DNA of 10,638 nucleotides from an uncultured Desulfobulbaceae bacterium (lineage in GTDB: Bacteria; Desulfobacterota; Desulfobulbia; Desulfobulbales; BM004). Below are positions 1-7,032 of the stretch, piece after piece. Numbering within the stretch: position 1 is the stretch's first letter; each line of letters starts with the position of its first letter. The notes beneath the pieces were generated by a model. The model was given only the letters and a program-made list of their open reading frames with translations, was not told where the DNA came from and searched no databases. The stretch is from NCBI GenBank assembly GCA_947258675.1, contig CAMYJP010000049.1, forward strand, positions 1-10,638, given 5' to 3'. Position numbers and translations under genes: made by a program.

Positions 1-377
1 CAAACCAGACCATCAGCATCACAATTGCCAGCGCTGACACGGGTGATCTTGGTAGTGGCACTGATTTTATCAACGCCACAGGCATCTCAACAGCAGCTTC
101 TGCGCAGCAGGCTATCGGGATTATTGATGCGGCAATTAGTGATGTCGATACAATCAGGGGCTCCCTGGGTGCTGTGCAAAACCGATTTGAGTCTACCATT
201 GCTAACTTACAAAATGTTGCTGAGAATTTGACAGCCGCTCGTTCCAGAATTCTGGATGCTGATATTGCTCAGGAAACCACGGCAATGACAAAAAACAGTA
301 TACTGCAGCAGGCAGGTGTCTCAATTCTGGCGCAGGCTAATCAGATTCCCCAGTTGGCTCTTTCACTTCTCCAATAA
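1..377 (+). CDS. fliC: Flagellin, C-terminal part (5' end outside window)
   Basis: This is the 3' end of a flagellin gene, open from the left edge (codons start at base 3) to a TAA at 375-377. Flagellin is exported through the flagellar type III system and polymerises into the filament. The last 76 residues, from DTIRG to the end, are the conserved C-terminal D1/D0 helices. They match the complete downstream flagellin at all but three positions (Ser/Ala, Gln/Val, Ser/Ala), although many codons differ silently. The segment just before, roughly codons 1-48 of the visible part, is clearly different between the two copies and belongs to the variable region. The product ends in the typical hydrophobic LALSLLQ tail. 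Total length and start cannot be judged. Family assignment is secure; which paralogue this is cannot be said. Confidence 0.95.
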   Translation, partial: NQTISITIASADTGDLGSGTDFINATGISTAASAQQAIGIIDAAISDVDTIRGSLGAVQNRFESTIANLQNVAENLTAARSRILDADIAQETTAMTKNSILQQAGVSILAQANQIPQLALSLLQ

Positions 378-455
378 GGTGTAAAATGATTTCATCTGTA
401 AAGAAAATTATAAAAGGGCAAGGAAGCCCGATCTTACTATTCAAGGAGGAGAATC

Positions 456-1304
456 ATGGGAATTACAATTAATTCCAATATTGCGTCATTGAACGCACAG
501 AGAAATCTAAATATTTCTCAAAACGGTTTAGCCAGGTCCATGGCACGTCTGGCTTCCGGCCTTCGTATTAATAGTGCCAAGGATGATGCTGCAGGTCTGG
601 CAATTTCCGACCGGATGACAGCACAGATCCGCGGAATGAATCAGGCAGTGCGAAATGCCAATGACGGTATCTCTCTTGCCCAAACAGCAGAAGGAGCTTT
701 GGCTGAAACGACCAACATTCTGCAGAGAATGCGAGAATTGGCCGTACAATCGGCTAATGCCACAAATACAACTTCGGACCGGACATCGCTTAATGCTGAA
801 TTCACCCAGCTAAAGAGTGAAATGGAACGAATTGCAACAACCACGTCCTTTAACGGAAGCGTTCTGCTCAATGGAAACTATTCCGGTGGTGGTAACGAAG
901 CTATTTTTCAGGTTGGGGCAAATGCAAATCAAACCATCAGTGTTAACATAGGTGGTGCCGGCATAAGTCAACTGGCTGGTGATACATCTAATGTGGTAAG
1001 TGATGCGGCTGTGGCTACTGTATCACAGGCGCAATCCGCCATTGCCATCGTTGATGAGGCAATCAGTGATGTAGATACAATCCGCGGTGCCCTGGGTGCC
1101 GTGCAAAATCGATTTGAGTCAACAATTGCTAACCTGCAAAATGTTGCTGAAAATCTTACTGCTGCTCGTTCCAGAATTCTGGATGCGGATATTGCCCAGG
1201 AAACTACGGCAATGACCAAGAACAGCATACTGCAACAGGCTGGCGTCTCTATTCTGGCGCAAGCAAACCAGATTCCAGTATTGGCGCTCGCATTGCTCCA
1301 ATAA
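456..1304 (+). CDS. fliC: Flagellin, complete, short form
   Basis: This is the main structural protein of the flagellar filament. The ATG is well supported by an AAGGAGGA ribosome site at 443-450, five bases upstream. At 282 residues it is a short flagellin. An N-terminal D0/D1 helix region (about 1-140, including [17 protein letters not shown] near 34-50) and a C-terminal D1/D0 region (about 195-282) are joined by a glycine- and asparagine-rich linker of only about 50 residues, so there is no large surface domain. The D1 helix carries [10 protein letters not shown] at 89-98, the segment that in Proteobacteria overlaps both the protofilament contact and the TLR5 recognition site. It lies 78 bases after another flagellin, so the two are tandem paralogues. 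A strong hairpin follows. I see no convincing sigma-28 promoter in the 78-base gap, so it may be read from upstream. Confidence 0.97.
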   Translation: MGITINSNIASLNAQRNLNISQNGLARSMARLASGLRINSAKDDAAGLAISDRMTAQIRGMNQAVRNANDGISLAQTAEGALAETTNILQRMRELAVQSANATNTTSDRTSLNAEFTQLKSEMERIATTTSFNGSVLLNGNYSGGGNEAIFQVGANANQTISVNIGGAGISQLAGDTSNVVSDAAVATVSQAQSAIAIVDEAISDVDTIRGALGAVQNRFESTIANLQNVAENLTAARSRILDADIAQETTAMTKNSILQQAGVSILAQANQIPVLALALLQ

Positions 1305-1309
1305 CAGGA

Positions 1310-1374
1310 TACTAGAAGTTAATTTTTATATTGGGGGCTTTTAATAGGCCCCCAATATAAGGCAGTACTAGAAG
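1310..1374 (+). repeat. 9-bp direct repeats flanking the post-flagellin hairpin
   Basis: TACTAGAAG occurs at 1310-1318 and again at 1366-1374, on either side of the hairpin at 1326-1360. The arrangement (direct repeat, palindrome, direct repeat) resembles the footprint of a very small insertion with a target duplication, but no transposon ends are recognisable. It could equally be a chance or duplicated spacer. Confidence 0.5.
1326..1360 (+). terminator. Strong hairpin after flagellin, terminator or attenuator
   Basis: A perfect 13-bp inverted repeat (arms 1326-1338 and 1348-1360, each with a GGGGGC/GCCCCC core) encloses a 9-base loop. It starts 21 bases after the flagellin stop codon and ends 29 bases before flaG. 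The right arm is not followed by a run of T, so it is not a textbook intrinsic terminator. It probably limits read-through into flaG-fliD or protects the 3' end of a very abundant flagellin message. The structure is certain; the function is inferred. Confidence 0.6.
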
Positions 1375-1389
1375 CATAAGGAGGAAAAT

Positions 1390-1737
1390 ATGAATATTCA
1401 ATCAGTAGGTTCGTTTACTCCAGCGACACAAAGCCCAGCACGTGAGGCAAAAGAATCGGTCGATAACGACCGCCGTCCCTCACCTGTAAAACCGACGGAC
1501 ACACCGAAAGAAAAAAGCATTCAACCCGAAGAACTGCTTGATAAAATAAAAGATTTAACAGATAACGGCGCATATCATGTTCGTTTTGAAACGAAGGAAT
1601 CTGTGAATAAACTCGTAGTTTCTTTAGTGGATGCTGAATCAGGAGAACTCGTTCGGCAAATTCCCCCAGAATCATTGCTGGAAATGGCCGAGTATCTCAA
1701 GGAACTGAGTGGGAATATAGTAGATTCTCAAGGCTGA
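1390..1737 (+). CDS. flaG: FlaG family flagellar protein
   Basis: A small FlaG-family protein of 115 residues, the usual length. Residues 1-45 are polar, proline-rich and probably disordered. Residues 46-108 form the conserved domain: a strand region with YHVRFETKE near 62-70, then KLVVSLVDAESGELVRQIPP at 74-93, which is the signature of the family, then a closing amphipathic helix. FlaG genes commonly sit between flagellin and fliD, as here, and have been linked to filament length and stability. The exact molecular role is not settled. The start has an AAGGAGGA site at 1378-1385 with good spacing. The fliD start follows 20 bases after the stop codon, so the two are very likely co-transcribed. 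Confidence 0.92.
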   Translation: MNIQSVGSFTPATQSPAREAKESVDNDRRPSPVKPTDTPKEKSIQPEELLDKIKDLTDNGAYHVRFETKESVNKLVVSLVDAESGELVRQIPPESLLEMAEYLKELSGNIVDSQG

Positions 1738-1757
1738 TATAACTACTGGAGAAAATC

Positions 1758-3092
1758 ATGGGTACAATTCAATTTGGTGGTCTGGCTACCGGTCTTGATA
1801 CAGCCGCTCTTATCGAAGCACTTATGGAAGTTGAACGACAGCCATTAGAACGGCTGGAAGCTCAGAAAGACTATCTCAACAACAGACTTTCGGCATTTAC
1901 TGAATTCAACGGTAAACTTGCTGCACTTCAATCTGCGATTGAAGATATTGATACAACCAGTGAATTACGATCCTATAAGGCTACACCGGCTAATGAAGAC
2001 TATTTCACCGCTACAGCATCGAGCTCGGCTACACCCGGCAATTACCAGATCGAGGTAAAGAGCCTGGCTGTGCAAGAAAAAGAAGTGGCCGACGGAGTGG
2101 CGGACCGCGACACTACCACCTATTCCGGCGAACTGACTCTGGATGTCGATTCCACGGATACGGTATTGAATTTTTCCGGCAGCACACTCAATGAAGTAGC
2201 CGAGGCGATCAACGACTCCGATGCAGAAGTTACCGCCTCAATCATTAACGACGGCACCAGCGACACGCCCTACCGGCTTGTAATTACCGCCGATAACGCC
2301 GGTGACAGTATTAACATTTCCGGAAAAAACGATTTTAAGCAGGGTGGTTCAGGTGAAATCGTCTTTTCCCAGGCCCAGGCAGGCTCACAAGCCCATATAG
2401 AACTTGACGGCGCCATCGATATCTACAGCAGCAGCAATACCTTCGCCGACTTGATTCCTGGTGTAACCCTGACCTTGAATAAAGCTAATGCGAACAATGA
2501 GAGTACCAACCTGAACGTGGCAGTCGACACTGATGAGGTGAAGAGCAAAATAGAAACCATGGTCTCAAAGTATAATGATATAATCACCTTTATTGCGGAC
2601 CAATCCGATGCCAGTTGGGGAAGTGATCAAGCCCTTTCATCTGCTAAACGTCGTCTCCAAAGCCTGATAGTTACCAATGTCGGCACTACTGGTAACTACA
2701 ACTATCTGGCCGAACTCGGTCTGACCACAAATGCAAAGACGGGTAATATAAGTATTAACAGCACAACATTGTCCAACGCTATCAATACTGATTTGGAAAG
2801 CGTTGAAAAACTTATTGTTGGTGAAACAGGAGTAGAAGGGATCGCATCTCAATTCTACAGCTATCTTGATGCCAGTACTGACTCTATCGACGGGCTTTTG
2901 GCAGCTAAAAAACATACAACGACCAATAGCTTGCGAAAAATAGATCGTGATATCCTGAATATGGAAGCGCGTCTTGAAAAACGTGAAGAGCTTTTGCGCA
3001 TGCAATTTGAAACCCTTGAACAATTAATCAGCGTTATGAACAGCCAAAGCAGTTATCTAACCCAACAGCTTGGTTCACTTAATAATGACTAG
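1758..3092 (+). CDS. fliD: Flagellar filament cap protein FliD (HAP2)
   Basis: FliD caps the growing filament tip and helps newly exported flagellin fold into place. The 444 residues are in the normal range. The N-terminal domain (about 1-95) opens with FGGLATGLDTAALIEALM and a helical leg segment. The middle (about 95-260) is the variable, exposed D2/D3 part. The C-terminal domain (about 265-444) ends in a long coiled coil rich in Leu, Glu and Arg, finishing with QSSYLTQQLGSL. The ATG is preceded by TGGAG at 1747-1751, six bases away. fliS follows after 14 bases and its ribosome site overlaps the fliD stop codon. Base composition inside the gene is uneven: 2041-2280 is about 54% GC by hand count, while flanking 60-base blocks are 35-42%, which fits a recombined surface domain. 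Confidence 0.96.
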   Translation: MGTIQFGGLATGLDTAALIEALMEVERQPLERLEAQKDYLNNRLSAFTEFNGKLAALQSAIEDIDTTSELRSYKATPANEDYFTATASSSATPGNYQIEVKSLAVQEKEVADGVADRDTTTYSGELTLDVDSTDTVLNFSGSTLNEVAEAINDSDAEVTASIINDGTSDTPYRLVITADNAGDSINISGKNDFKQGGSGEIVFSQAQAGSQAHIELDGAIDIYSSSNTFADLIPGVTLTLNKANANNESTNLNVAVDTDEVKSKIETMVSKYNDIITFIADQSDASWGSDQALSSAKRRLQSLIVTNVGTTGNYNYLAELGLTTNAKTGNISINSTTLSNAINTDLESVEKLIVGETGVEGIASQFYSYLDASTDSIDGLLAAKKHTTTNSLRKIDRDILNMEARLEKREELLRMQFETLEQLISVMNSQSSYLTQQLGSLNND

Positions 3093-3106
3093 GAGAAAAA
3101 CCCTAA

Positions 3107-3556
3107 ATGAATGCCTATATGAGTCAATATAAAAATAATCAAATATCCACGGCTACACCGGAACAAATACTTATCATGCTGTATGATGGTGCCCTTCGGT
3201 TCGTAACCCATACATCACAAGCAATACATGAAAACGATCCTGAAAAAAAGTCCAACAACATTAATAAAACTGTTGCGATACTTTCAGAGTTGTCAGCTAC
3301 GCTTGATCATGAGATAGGCGGAGAAATTGCCGAGAATCTCGCAGCATTATACAGTTATATGATCAGGGAACTCACGGCAGTAAATCTCAATAATGATCAT
3401 AATCGACTCGAGAATGTCAAAAGTATTCTGTCTCAGTTACGTGATGCATGGGTTCAGGCTATCCAAATTAACAATAAAACCACAGAAGAGGGCAAAATCA
3501 GTGAGCAGGTCCCTCCTATTACGACAGCAAATGCGCAGATCAATTCAACGCTTTAA
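3107..3556 (+). CDS. fliS: Flagellin export chaperone FliS
   Basis: FliS binds the C-terminal helix of flagellin in the cytoplasm, keeps it from polymerising early, and delivers it to the export gate. The 149-residue protein is helical and shows the family hallmarks: an MNAYMSQYKNNQI start, TATPEQILIMLYDGALRF at 15-32, and a later helical block around 75-125. It is slightly longer than many FliS proteins because of a polar tail of about 20 residues. The start has AGGAG at 3091-3095 overlapping the fliD stop, with a rather long 11-base spacer. A second in-frame ATG at 3119 is possible, but the MNAY start matches the family better. It sits directly after fliD, the standard order. Confidence 0.95.
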   Translation: MNAYMSQYKNNQISTATPEQILIMLYDGALRFVTHTSQAIHENDPEKKSNNINKTVAILSELSATLDHEIGGEIAENLAALYSYMIRELTAVNLNNDHNRLENVKSILSQLRDAWVQAIQINNKTTEEGKISEQVPPITTANAQINSTL

Positions 3557-3571
3557 GGATAATTTCAAATC

Positions 3572-3979
3572 ATGAAAGAACTTGACCTCATGCTAAATAA
3601 ATCCATCGCTCAATACAGTAAAATATTGAGTCATATAAACAATCTTTCAAAAACATTGGAGAACTGCAAAACCGATGAACTGAAATCATTTTGTGACTGC
3701 CTTAATGAATTACAAAACGATGCTAGAAAAACTGATAAAGCAATTGACACCATTATTGAACAGAAAAAGATTGATATAATACAGGATCCACGTTTAGTGG
3801 AAAGAAAAAAACTGATGCGGGAAATTGTCAACCATAACAACTTGCTTTTTCCTCAAATAAATGGCAAGTTAGCGGTAATAGGTGCTGAGTTGACTCAGTT
3901 GAAAGCTGGTATGAACGCACTCTCAGGCTATAAATCAGGTCAGATAACTACAGGCAAAATAATTAATAACGCCTATTAA
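3572..3979 (+). CDS. Small helical FliT/FlgN-like flagellar chaperone (putative)
   Basis: A 135-residue protein that I do not recognise firmly by sequence. It is highly charged and appears almost entirely alpha-helical, with heptad-like leucine spacing. It ends in a segment with GMNALSGYKSGQ, which resembles the C-terminal end of some FlgN-type chaperones. There is no signal peptide or membrane segment. It starts 15 bases after fliS, where many bacteria carry fliT, the chaperone for the cap protein FliD. A FliD chaperone is therefore the natural guess; an FlgN-type hook-junction chaperone is the alternative. The ribosome site is modest (AAGGA at 3555-3559, 12 bases upstream). The gene is surely real; the function rests mostly on context. 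Confidence 0.7.
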   Translation: MKELDLMLNKSIAQYSKILSHINNLSKTLENCKTDELKSFCDCLNELQNDARKTDKAIDTIIEQKKIDIIQDPRLVERKKLMREIVNHNNLLFPQINGKLAVIGAELTQLKAGMNALSGYKSGQITTGKIINNAY

Positions 3980-4011
3980 ATAAACTCAAACAAAAGTAAT
4001 ATCCAATCATC

Positions 4012-4680
4012 GTGCCATCATTTGATCTTTATCATTATCTCGAGGACTCAAGGGTCGGAAAAATATCCATCCCCATGAAGGATGGGAAAAAAATGAGCAT
4101 GGAATGTGTTGCCAAGGTTACTAAGCCGCCTCACTTGGAAACATCTATGCTTCCTGGCCTCTTGCCGGTGGAACGAATCGATACTGATAAAAAGTGCCAC
4201 TTGTACATGGACATAGGCGGCCCCACCATAACACTTATTACTGCTATAGAAGAGGTTGTCAACGACAGCAAACTCAAGCTAATCAATATCGAATCTACTA
4301 CACATGAGCAAAAGAGAGAATTTTTCAGAATAACCGCTCAAGTTCCTATAGACCTAAAGCATTTAGCCTCCCAACAATCCAATATAGTAATTGGCGAGTC
4401 AATCAATATTAGTGGTAATGGAATTCTCGTAACCCTTACAGAGCCTTTAGACGTTAAAAAAAGGGTACAATTACGAATTAACCTGACTGAACCCACAGAG
4501 CAATGCATCGAAAGCATATGCAGCGTAGTCCGGCAAGACGAATCCAAATCAGGTGAATATATAGCAGCTCTTCGCTTCGACTCAATAAAAGAAGAAGATC
4601 AGGACAGTATAATTGGTTTTTGTCTTCTCCAACAAAGAAAGCAACTGCGTTTGAAAGTTCAGGTTCTTGGACAGACCTAA
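4012..4680 (+). CDS. PilZ-domain c-di-GMP receptor, YcgR-like flagellar regulator
   Basis: A two-domain protein of 222 residues. The N-terminal part (about 1-95) is beta-rich and looks like the YcgR-type domain that precedes PilZ in flagellar brake proteins. The C-terminal PilZ domain starts with the c-di-GMP ligand motif RxxxR (R102-E-F-F-R106), followed by the second motif [DN]xSxxG as N132-I-S134-G-N-G137. Both are intact, so it should bind c-di-GMP. In known systems such proteins slow or steer the flagellar motor when c-di-GMP rises; that role here is inference from domains and from its place beside fliS. The chosen start is GTG at 4012 because an in-frame stop lies at 3997-3999 and the next ATG (4075) would cut the N-terminal domain. 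No clear ribosome site precedes the GTG. Confidence 0.85.
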   Translation: MPSFDLYHYLEDSRVGKISIPMKDGKKMSMECVAKVTKPPHLETSMLPGLLPVERIDTDKKCHLYMDIGGPTITLITAIEEVVNDSKLKLINIESTTHEQKREFFRITAQVPIDLKHLASQQSNIVIGESINISGNGILVTLTEPLDVKKRVQLRINLTEPTEQCIESICSVVRQDESKSGEYIAALRFDSIKEEDQDSIIGFCLLQQRKQLRLKVQVLGQT

Positions 4681-4726
4681 TTCCAGCTTCTCTCGTTCTA
4701 CATCTTTTACGATTGACCTATTACCG

Positions 4727-4752
4727 AATTATCAGGCGTCTGCTGATCAATT
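4727..4752 (+). terminator. Weak hairpin after the PilZ gene
   Basis: An imperfect inverted repeat pairs AATTATCAG (4727-4735) with CTGATCAATT (4743-4752), leaving one bulged C at 4748 and a 7-base loop. It lies in the 221-base gap between the PilZ gene and the FliK-like gene and is followed only by TTTACCC, so termination would be weak. Its position agrees with a transcription-unit boundary here. Confidence 0.3.
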
Positions 4753-4868
4753 TACCCAATCCAATTTGATAGACCCCCTTCTTCCCTCATAAATTCTCTC
4801 TCACCTCTCAAAAAATCAGATGTCTTGAAAAATGTTCTATTCAGAAATTTAATATCATCCGCTTCAGT

Positions 4869-4895
4869 TAAGAATCTACTTTTAATTGCCGAAAA
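4869..4895 (+). promoter_or_regulatory. Sigma-28 (FliA)-like promoter, nearly leaderless
   Basis: TAAGAATC (4869-4876), an exact 11-base spacer, and GCCGAAAA (4888-4895) line up with the enterobacterial flagellar sigma-28 consensus TAAAGTTT-N11-GCCGATAA. The -10 box matches at 7 of 8 positions, the -35 box at only 4 of 8. Transcription would start within a few bases of 4902, which is the ATG of the FliK-like gene, and that ATG has no ribosome site. This suggests a leaderless message. The match could be chance in AT-rich DNA. Confidence 0.4.
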
Positions 4896-4901
4896 AACAT
4901 T

Positions 4902-5933
4902 ATGAGTGCAGTGAGCCCTACAGGTCCGATTAATCCCGCACCTTCTGCAGAAAATAATCAAATTTCACGGGAAGATCGCCACCAACAATTACCTATAGAT
5001 AAAATCGTCAAAGCCACAGTTGTTGAGGGTGGATTAGATCGCGTAATCCTTGAATTGAATCAGCAACGCATTTCCGCAGAAACCAATGTTCCTCTGAAAA
5101 CGGGGCAAATAATTAATCTGCTGGTTATCCGCTCCAGCCCAAAACTAGAACTTAGACTTGTTGAAGATACCCTGCAACAGCGTCTTGTAAGTTTTCTTCA
5201 CCTTTTAGATCACAAATTTGACCTTGGGATTTTCCTGAAGAACATCTCTTCAGCCCATCAATCTGCAACAACCAGCCTTAGCGAAACTGCAACAGAAGCT
5301 TTGAATACATGGCTAATTCTTCAGAAAATTAATCCCGAGTTACTTAAAGGTACAGAGCTGCAGCAACTCATATATAAACTGGGCCTCGACCTGGAGGCTG
5401 TTCTAGCACGAGGGGAAGCCATTAACGAAATGTCAATAAAGAGCATTCTCTTTGAGATTATGCAAAAACTTGGTCCAGCTGATAGTGAAATTGCAAACAA
5501 AGCAGGAAATTTTCTACAGCAGATGGAATTTTTTCAGCTTTGTCAAATCCGACTTGTGCAAGAGGATATTTTCCTCTTTCCGCTGCCTTTGACGTTTTTA
5601 AGTCAAGGCTTCCTTATGGTTGAGCAAGAAAAAAAACAAAATAAGGTCCATAAACCTGACTGTATGAAGCTTTCTATTCTCTTAGCTTTAGATGGTCTTG
5701 GGAACTTGGAAATATATATTGATCATGATGCTTATGGATTAGATGTCCGAATTAATTGTGAATCATTGGAGAAAATGAATTATGTCTCTGAATATAAAGA
5801 AGAATTAAGTAGTGCTATTAGCAATTTTCCTTTAAAGGGAATATCCGTGGGCAGTGCTGCTGAAAGACCCGGAAAATCCATACTCATGAAGTTAGCTCCT
5901 AAAGGAAATTCAGTTTTAGATACTCGAGTTTAA
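4902..5933 (+). CDS. FliK-like flagellar hook-length control protein
   Basis: A 343-residue protein resembling FliK-family proteins by layout and pattern rather than by strong motifs. After a disordered start (1-30), residues 33-90 form a beta-rich block that is typical of FliK-like N-terminal regions. A helical linker spans about 92-205. Residues 206-335 match the FliK C-terminal pattern: FPLPLTFLSQG near 226-236, then LSILLALDGLGNLEIYI around 257-273 and a final alternating helix/strand segment. In the flagellum FliK measures the hook or rod and switches export specificity by contacting the FlhB C-terminal domain. The next gene encodes exactly such a domain, one base downstream, so the pair probably acts together. 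It may be a second, divergent FliK rather than the main one. No ribosome site is seen, and an in-frame stop at 4869 limits upstream starts. Confidence 0.7.
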   Translation: MSAVSPTGPINPAPSAENNQISREDRHQQLPIDKIVKATVVEGGLDRVILELNQQRISAETNVPLKTGQIINLLVIRSSPKLELRLVEDTLQQRLVSFLHLLDHKFDLGIFLKNISSAHQSATTSLSETATEALNTWLILQKINPELLKGTELQQLIYKLGLDLEAVLARGEAINEMSIKSILFEIMQKLGPADSEIANKAGNFLQQMEFFQLCQIRLVQEDIFLFPLPLTFLSQGFLMVEQEKKQNKVHKPDCMKLSILLALDGLGNLEIYIDHDAYGLDVRINCESLEKMNYVSEYKEELSSAISNFPLKGISVGSAAERPGKSILMKLAPKGNSVLDTRV

Positions 5934-5934
5934 T

Positions 5935-6222
5935 ATGATCGATGAGAAAAAATGCGATAAAGCTGTTGCAGTGCTTTACGACAAGGCCAAGTCAGAAGCG
6001 CCGTTGGTTATAGCCAGCGGCAGAGGTGAAATTGCCACACGGATTATTGAAACCGCAAGAAAATCGGGCATCCATATTAAAGAGGATCCGGATCTTTTGG
6101 AACTATTGGCAAAGGTCCCGATCGGGGAGACAATTCCTGTGGAATTGTACCAGGTAATTGCAGAAATTCTTTCCTTTGTCTATAGAGTTAATGAACGTTA
6201 CAAAAATAGTCCACCACAGTAG
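5935..6222 (+). CDS. Stand-alone FlhB C-terminal domain protein (FlhX-like)
   Basis: A 95-residue cytoplasmic protein equivalent to the FlhB/YscU C-terminal domain after self-cleavage. Visible family features are KAVAVLYD (9-16), APLVIASGRGEIATRI (22-37), GIHIKEDPDLLELLAKVPIGETIP (45-68) and ELYQVIAEILSFVY (70-83). The NPTH autocleavage motif of full FlhB is missing; the protein begins about where the cleaved fragment would. It has no membrane part. Proteins of this type, called FlhX, can stand in for or modulate the export switch of FlhB. Its ATG lies one base after the FliK-like stop codon, so translation is probably coupled, and the partner is the protein that normally contacts this domain. 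A full-length flhB should exist elsewhere in the genome. Confidence 0.88.
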   Translation: MIDEKKCDKAVAVLYDKAKSEAPLVIASGRGEIATRIIETARKSGIHIKEDPDLLELLAKVPIGETIPVELYQVIAEILSFVYRVNERYKNSPPQ

Positions 6223-6316
6223 ATTTAATCCAACTAAAAGATAATCTTTCATTGTTCAGCTTTCTGACTTGGACTGTCTTCTTGACAAATTTACACTTTC
6301 TATTTTGTGCAGAGAA

Positions 6317-6351
6317 CGGTTTACATTTTACGGTTTACGTATTTCGGTTAG
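6317..6351 (+). repeat. Degenerate heptamer tandem repeat (CGGTTTA)x5
   Basis: Five consecutive 7-base units read CGGTTTA, CATTTTA, CGGTTTA, CGTATTT and CGGTTAG. Units 1 and 3 are identical and all begin with C. The array is bracketed by a 9-bp direct repeat GCAGAGAAC at 6309-6317 and 6351-6359. Function is unknown. It may be an expanding intergenic microsatellite that has begun to decay, or a set of helically phased protein sites. Confidence 0.55.
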
Positions 6352-6381
6352 CAGAGAACAAGTATTATCAGGTATGCTGCT

Positions 6382-6491
6382 AATATTCCACTGAAAAAAC
6401 CAGCCTCACAGGAAGGATTTATTCTTTGAAGACTATAAGCTTTTAATAGTACACAGTAAATCCCTAAAAAGCTGGCTGCGATAGGAATATT
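6382..6491. repeat. Nested imperfect inverted repeat, about 110 bp
   Basis: Four pairs of arms are collinear and nested: AATATTCC 6382-6389 with 6484-6491 (8 bp), CCAGC 6400-6404 with 6471-6475 (5 bp), GGATTTA 6415-6421 with 6457-6463 (7 bp), and ACTAT 6432-6436 with 6446-6450 (5 bp). The left-hand gaps are each 10 bases, the right-hand gaps 6-8. The whole would fold into one long interrupted hairpin. It could be a structured RNA, a decayed miniature transposable element, or a chance product of AT-rich DNA. Confidence 0.35.
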
Positions 6492-7032
6492 TTACCAAAT
6501 ATCAAATAGTTCCATTGAGTTAGAAAGTTGAGTTACCTTGCAAAGACTTTTGTCCTTTACAAAATTCTATAACTCTATAAATCTCAATTGCTATTTTCGT
6601 GTTTATGCTTCAATCTTTATTTTCTGTTTAAAGGCATTAATTCCCAAATAAACTTTCTCATTTTTCCCTTTGCGCACCTCTTCCATCATGTTTTGTTACA
6701 TAAAACCTTCCTCCTGATAAAAAGACTCCTTGAATAGATAGCATTTTGAAAAAGGGATGCTCAATAGTACATTTATTTCAAAATTCTTTTAAACTTTAGT
6801 ATTGAATCGTTTAAAGGAAAATTGAGCTTCCTTCTTGACAAGCCTGTTTATCCTTTGTAATCGATAAACAGAAATTAAAAACCTTATTGATATAACTTGA
6901 TTAATATTGAGACAGACATTTAATAATACGATATCTATGGATGCATTTTGCTGTGTTGAGTTCAACCATAGAAAAAATAAGTGAAATTCTTTTACTTACA
7001 TCTTACCCGCAACGCTTAACTAATGTTTCAAG

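Noticed and set aside
399..435. A possible sigma-28 promoter between the two flagellins (TAAAGAAA plus CCCGATC).
   Set aside because: The spacing between the boxes is about 19 bases instead of 11, and the other possible pairings are too short.
4752..4961. A 69-codon minus-strand ORF in the gap before the FliK-like gene.
   Set aside because: It overlaps the FliK-like start, has no family-like motif, and its cysteine-rich start looks like a shadow of the opposite strand.
6236..6249. AAAAGATAATCTTT after the FlhX gene as a terminator stem.
   Set aside because: The arms meet with almost no loop, so it cannot form a normal RNA hairpin, and no T run follows.
6348..6689. A minus-strand frame with a 28-codon ORF (6689-6603) and, farther along in the same frame, a 47-codon hydrophobic stretch (6491-6351) that looks like two membrane helices.
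   Set aside because: At least four in-frame stops interrupt it, the hydrophobic part has no start codon, and AT-rich DNA readily gives hydrophobic peptides. It could be a decayed gene, but I cannot name a family.
6835..6863. TTGACA with TAATCG 17 bases downstream as a zwf promoter.
   Set aside because: The -10 box matches TATAAT at only two positions, and the zwf start would be almost 180 bases away. Kept only as a remark in the spacer entry.
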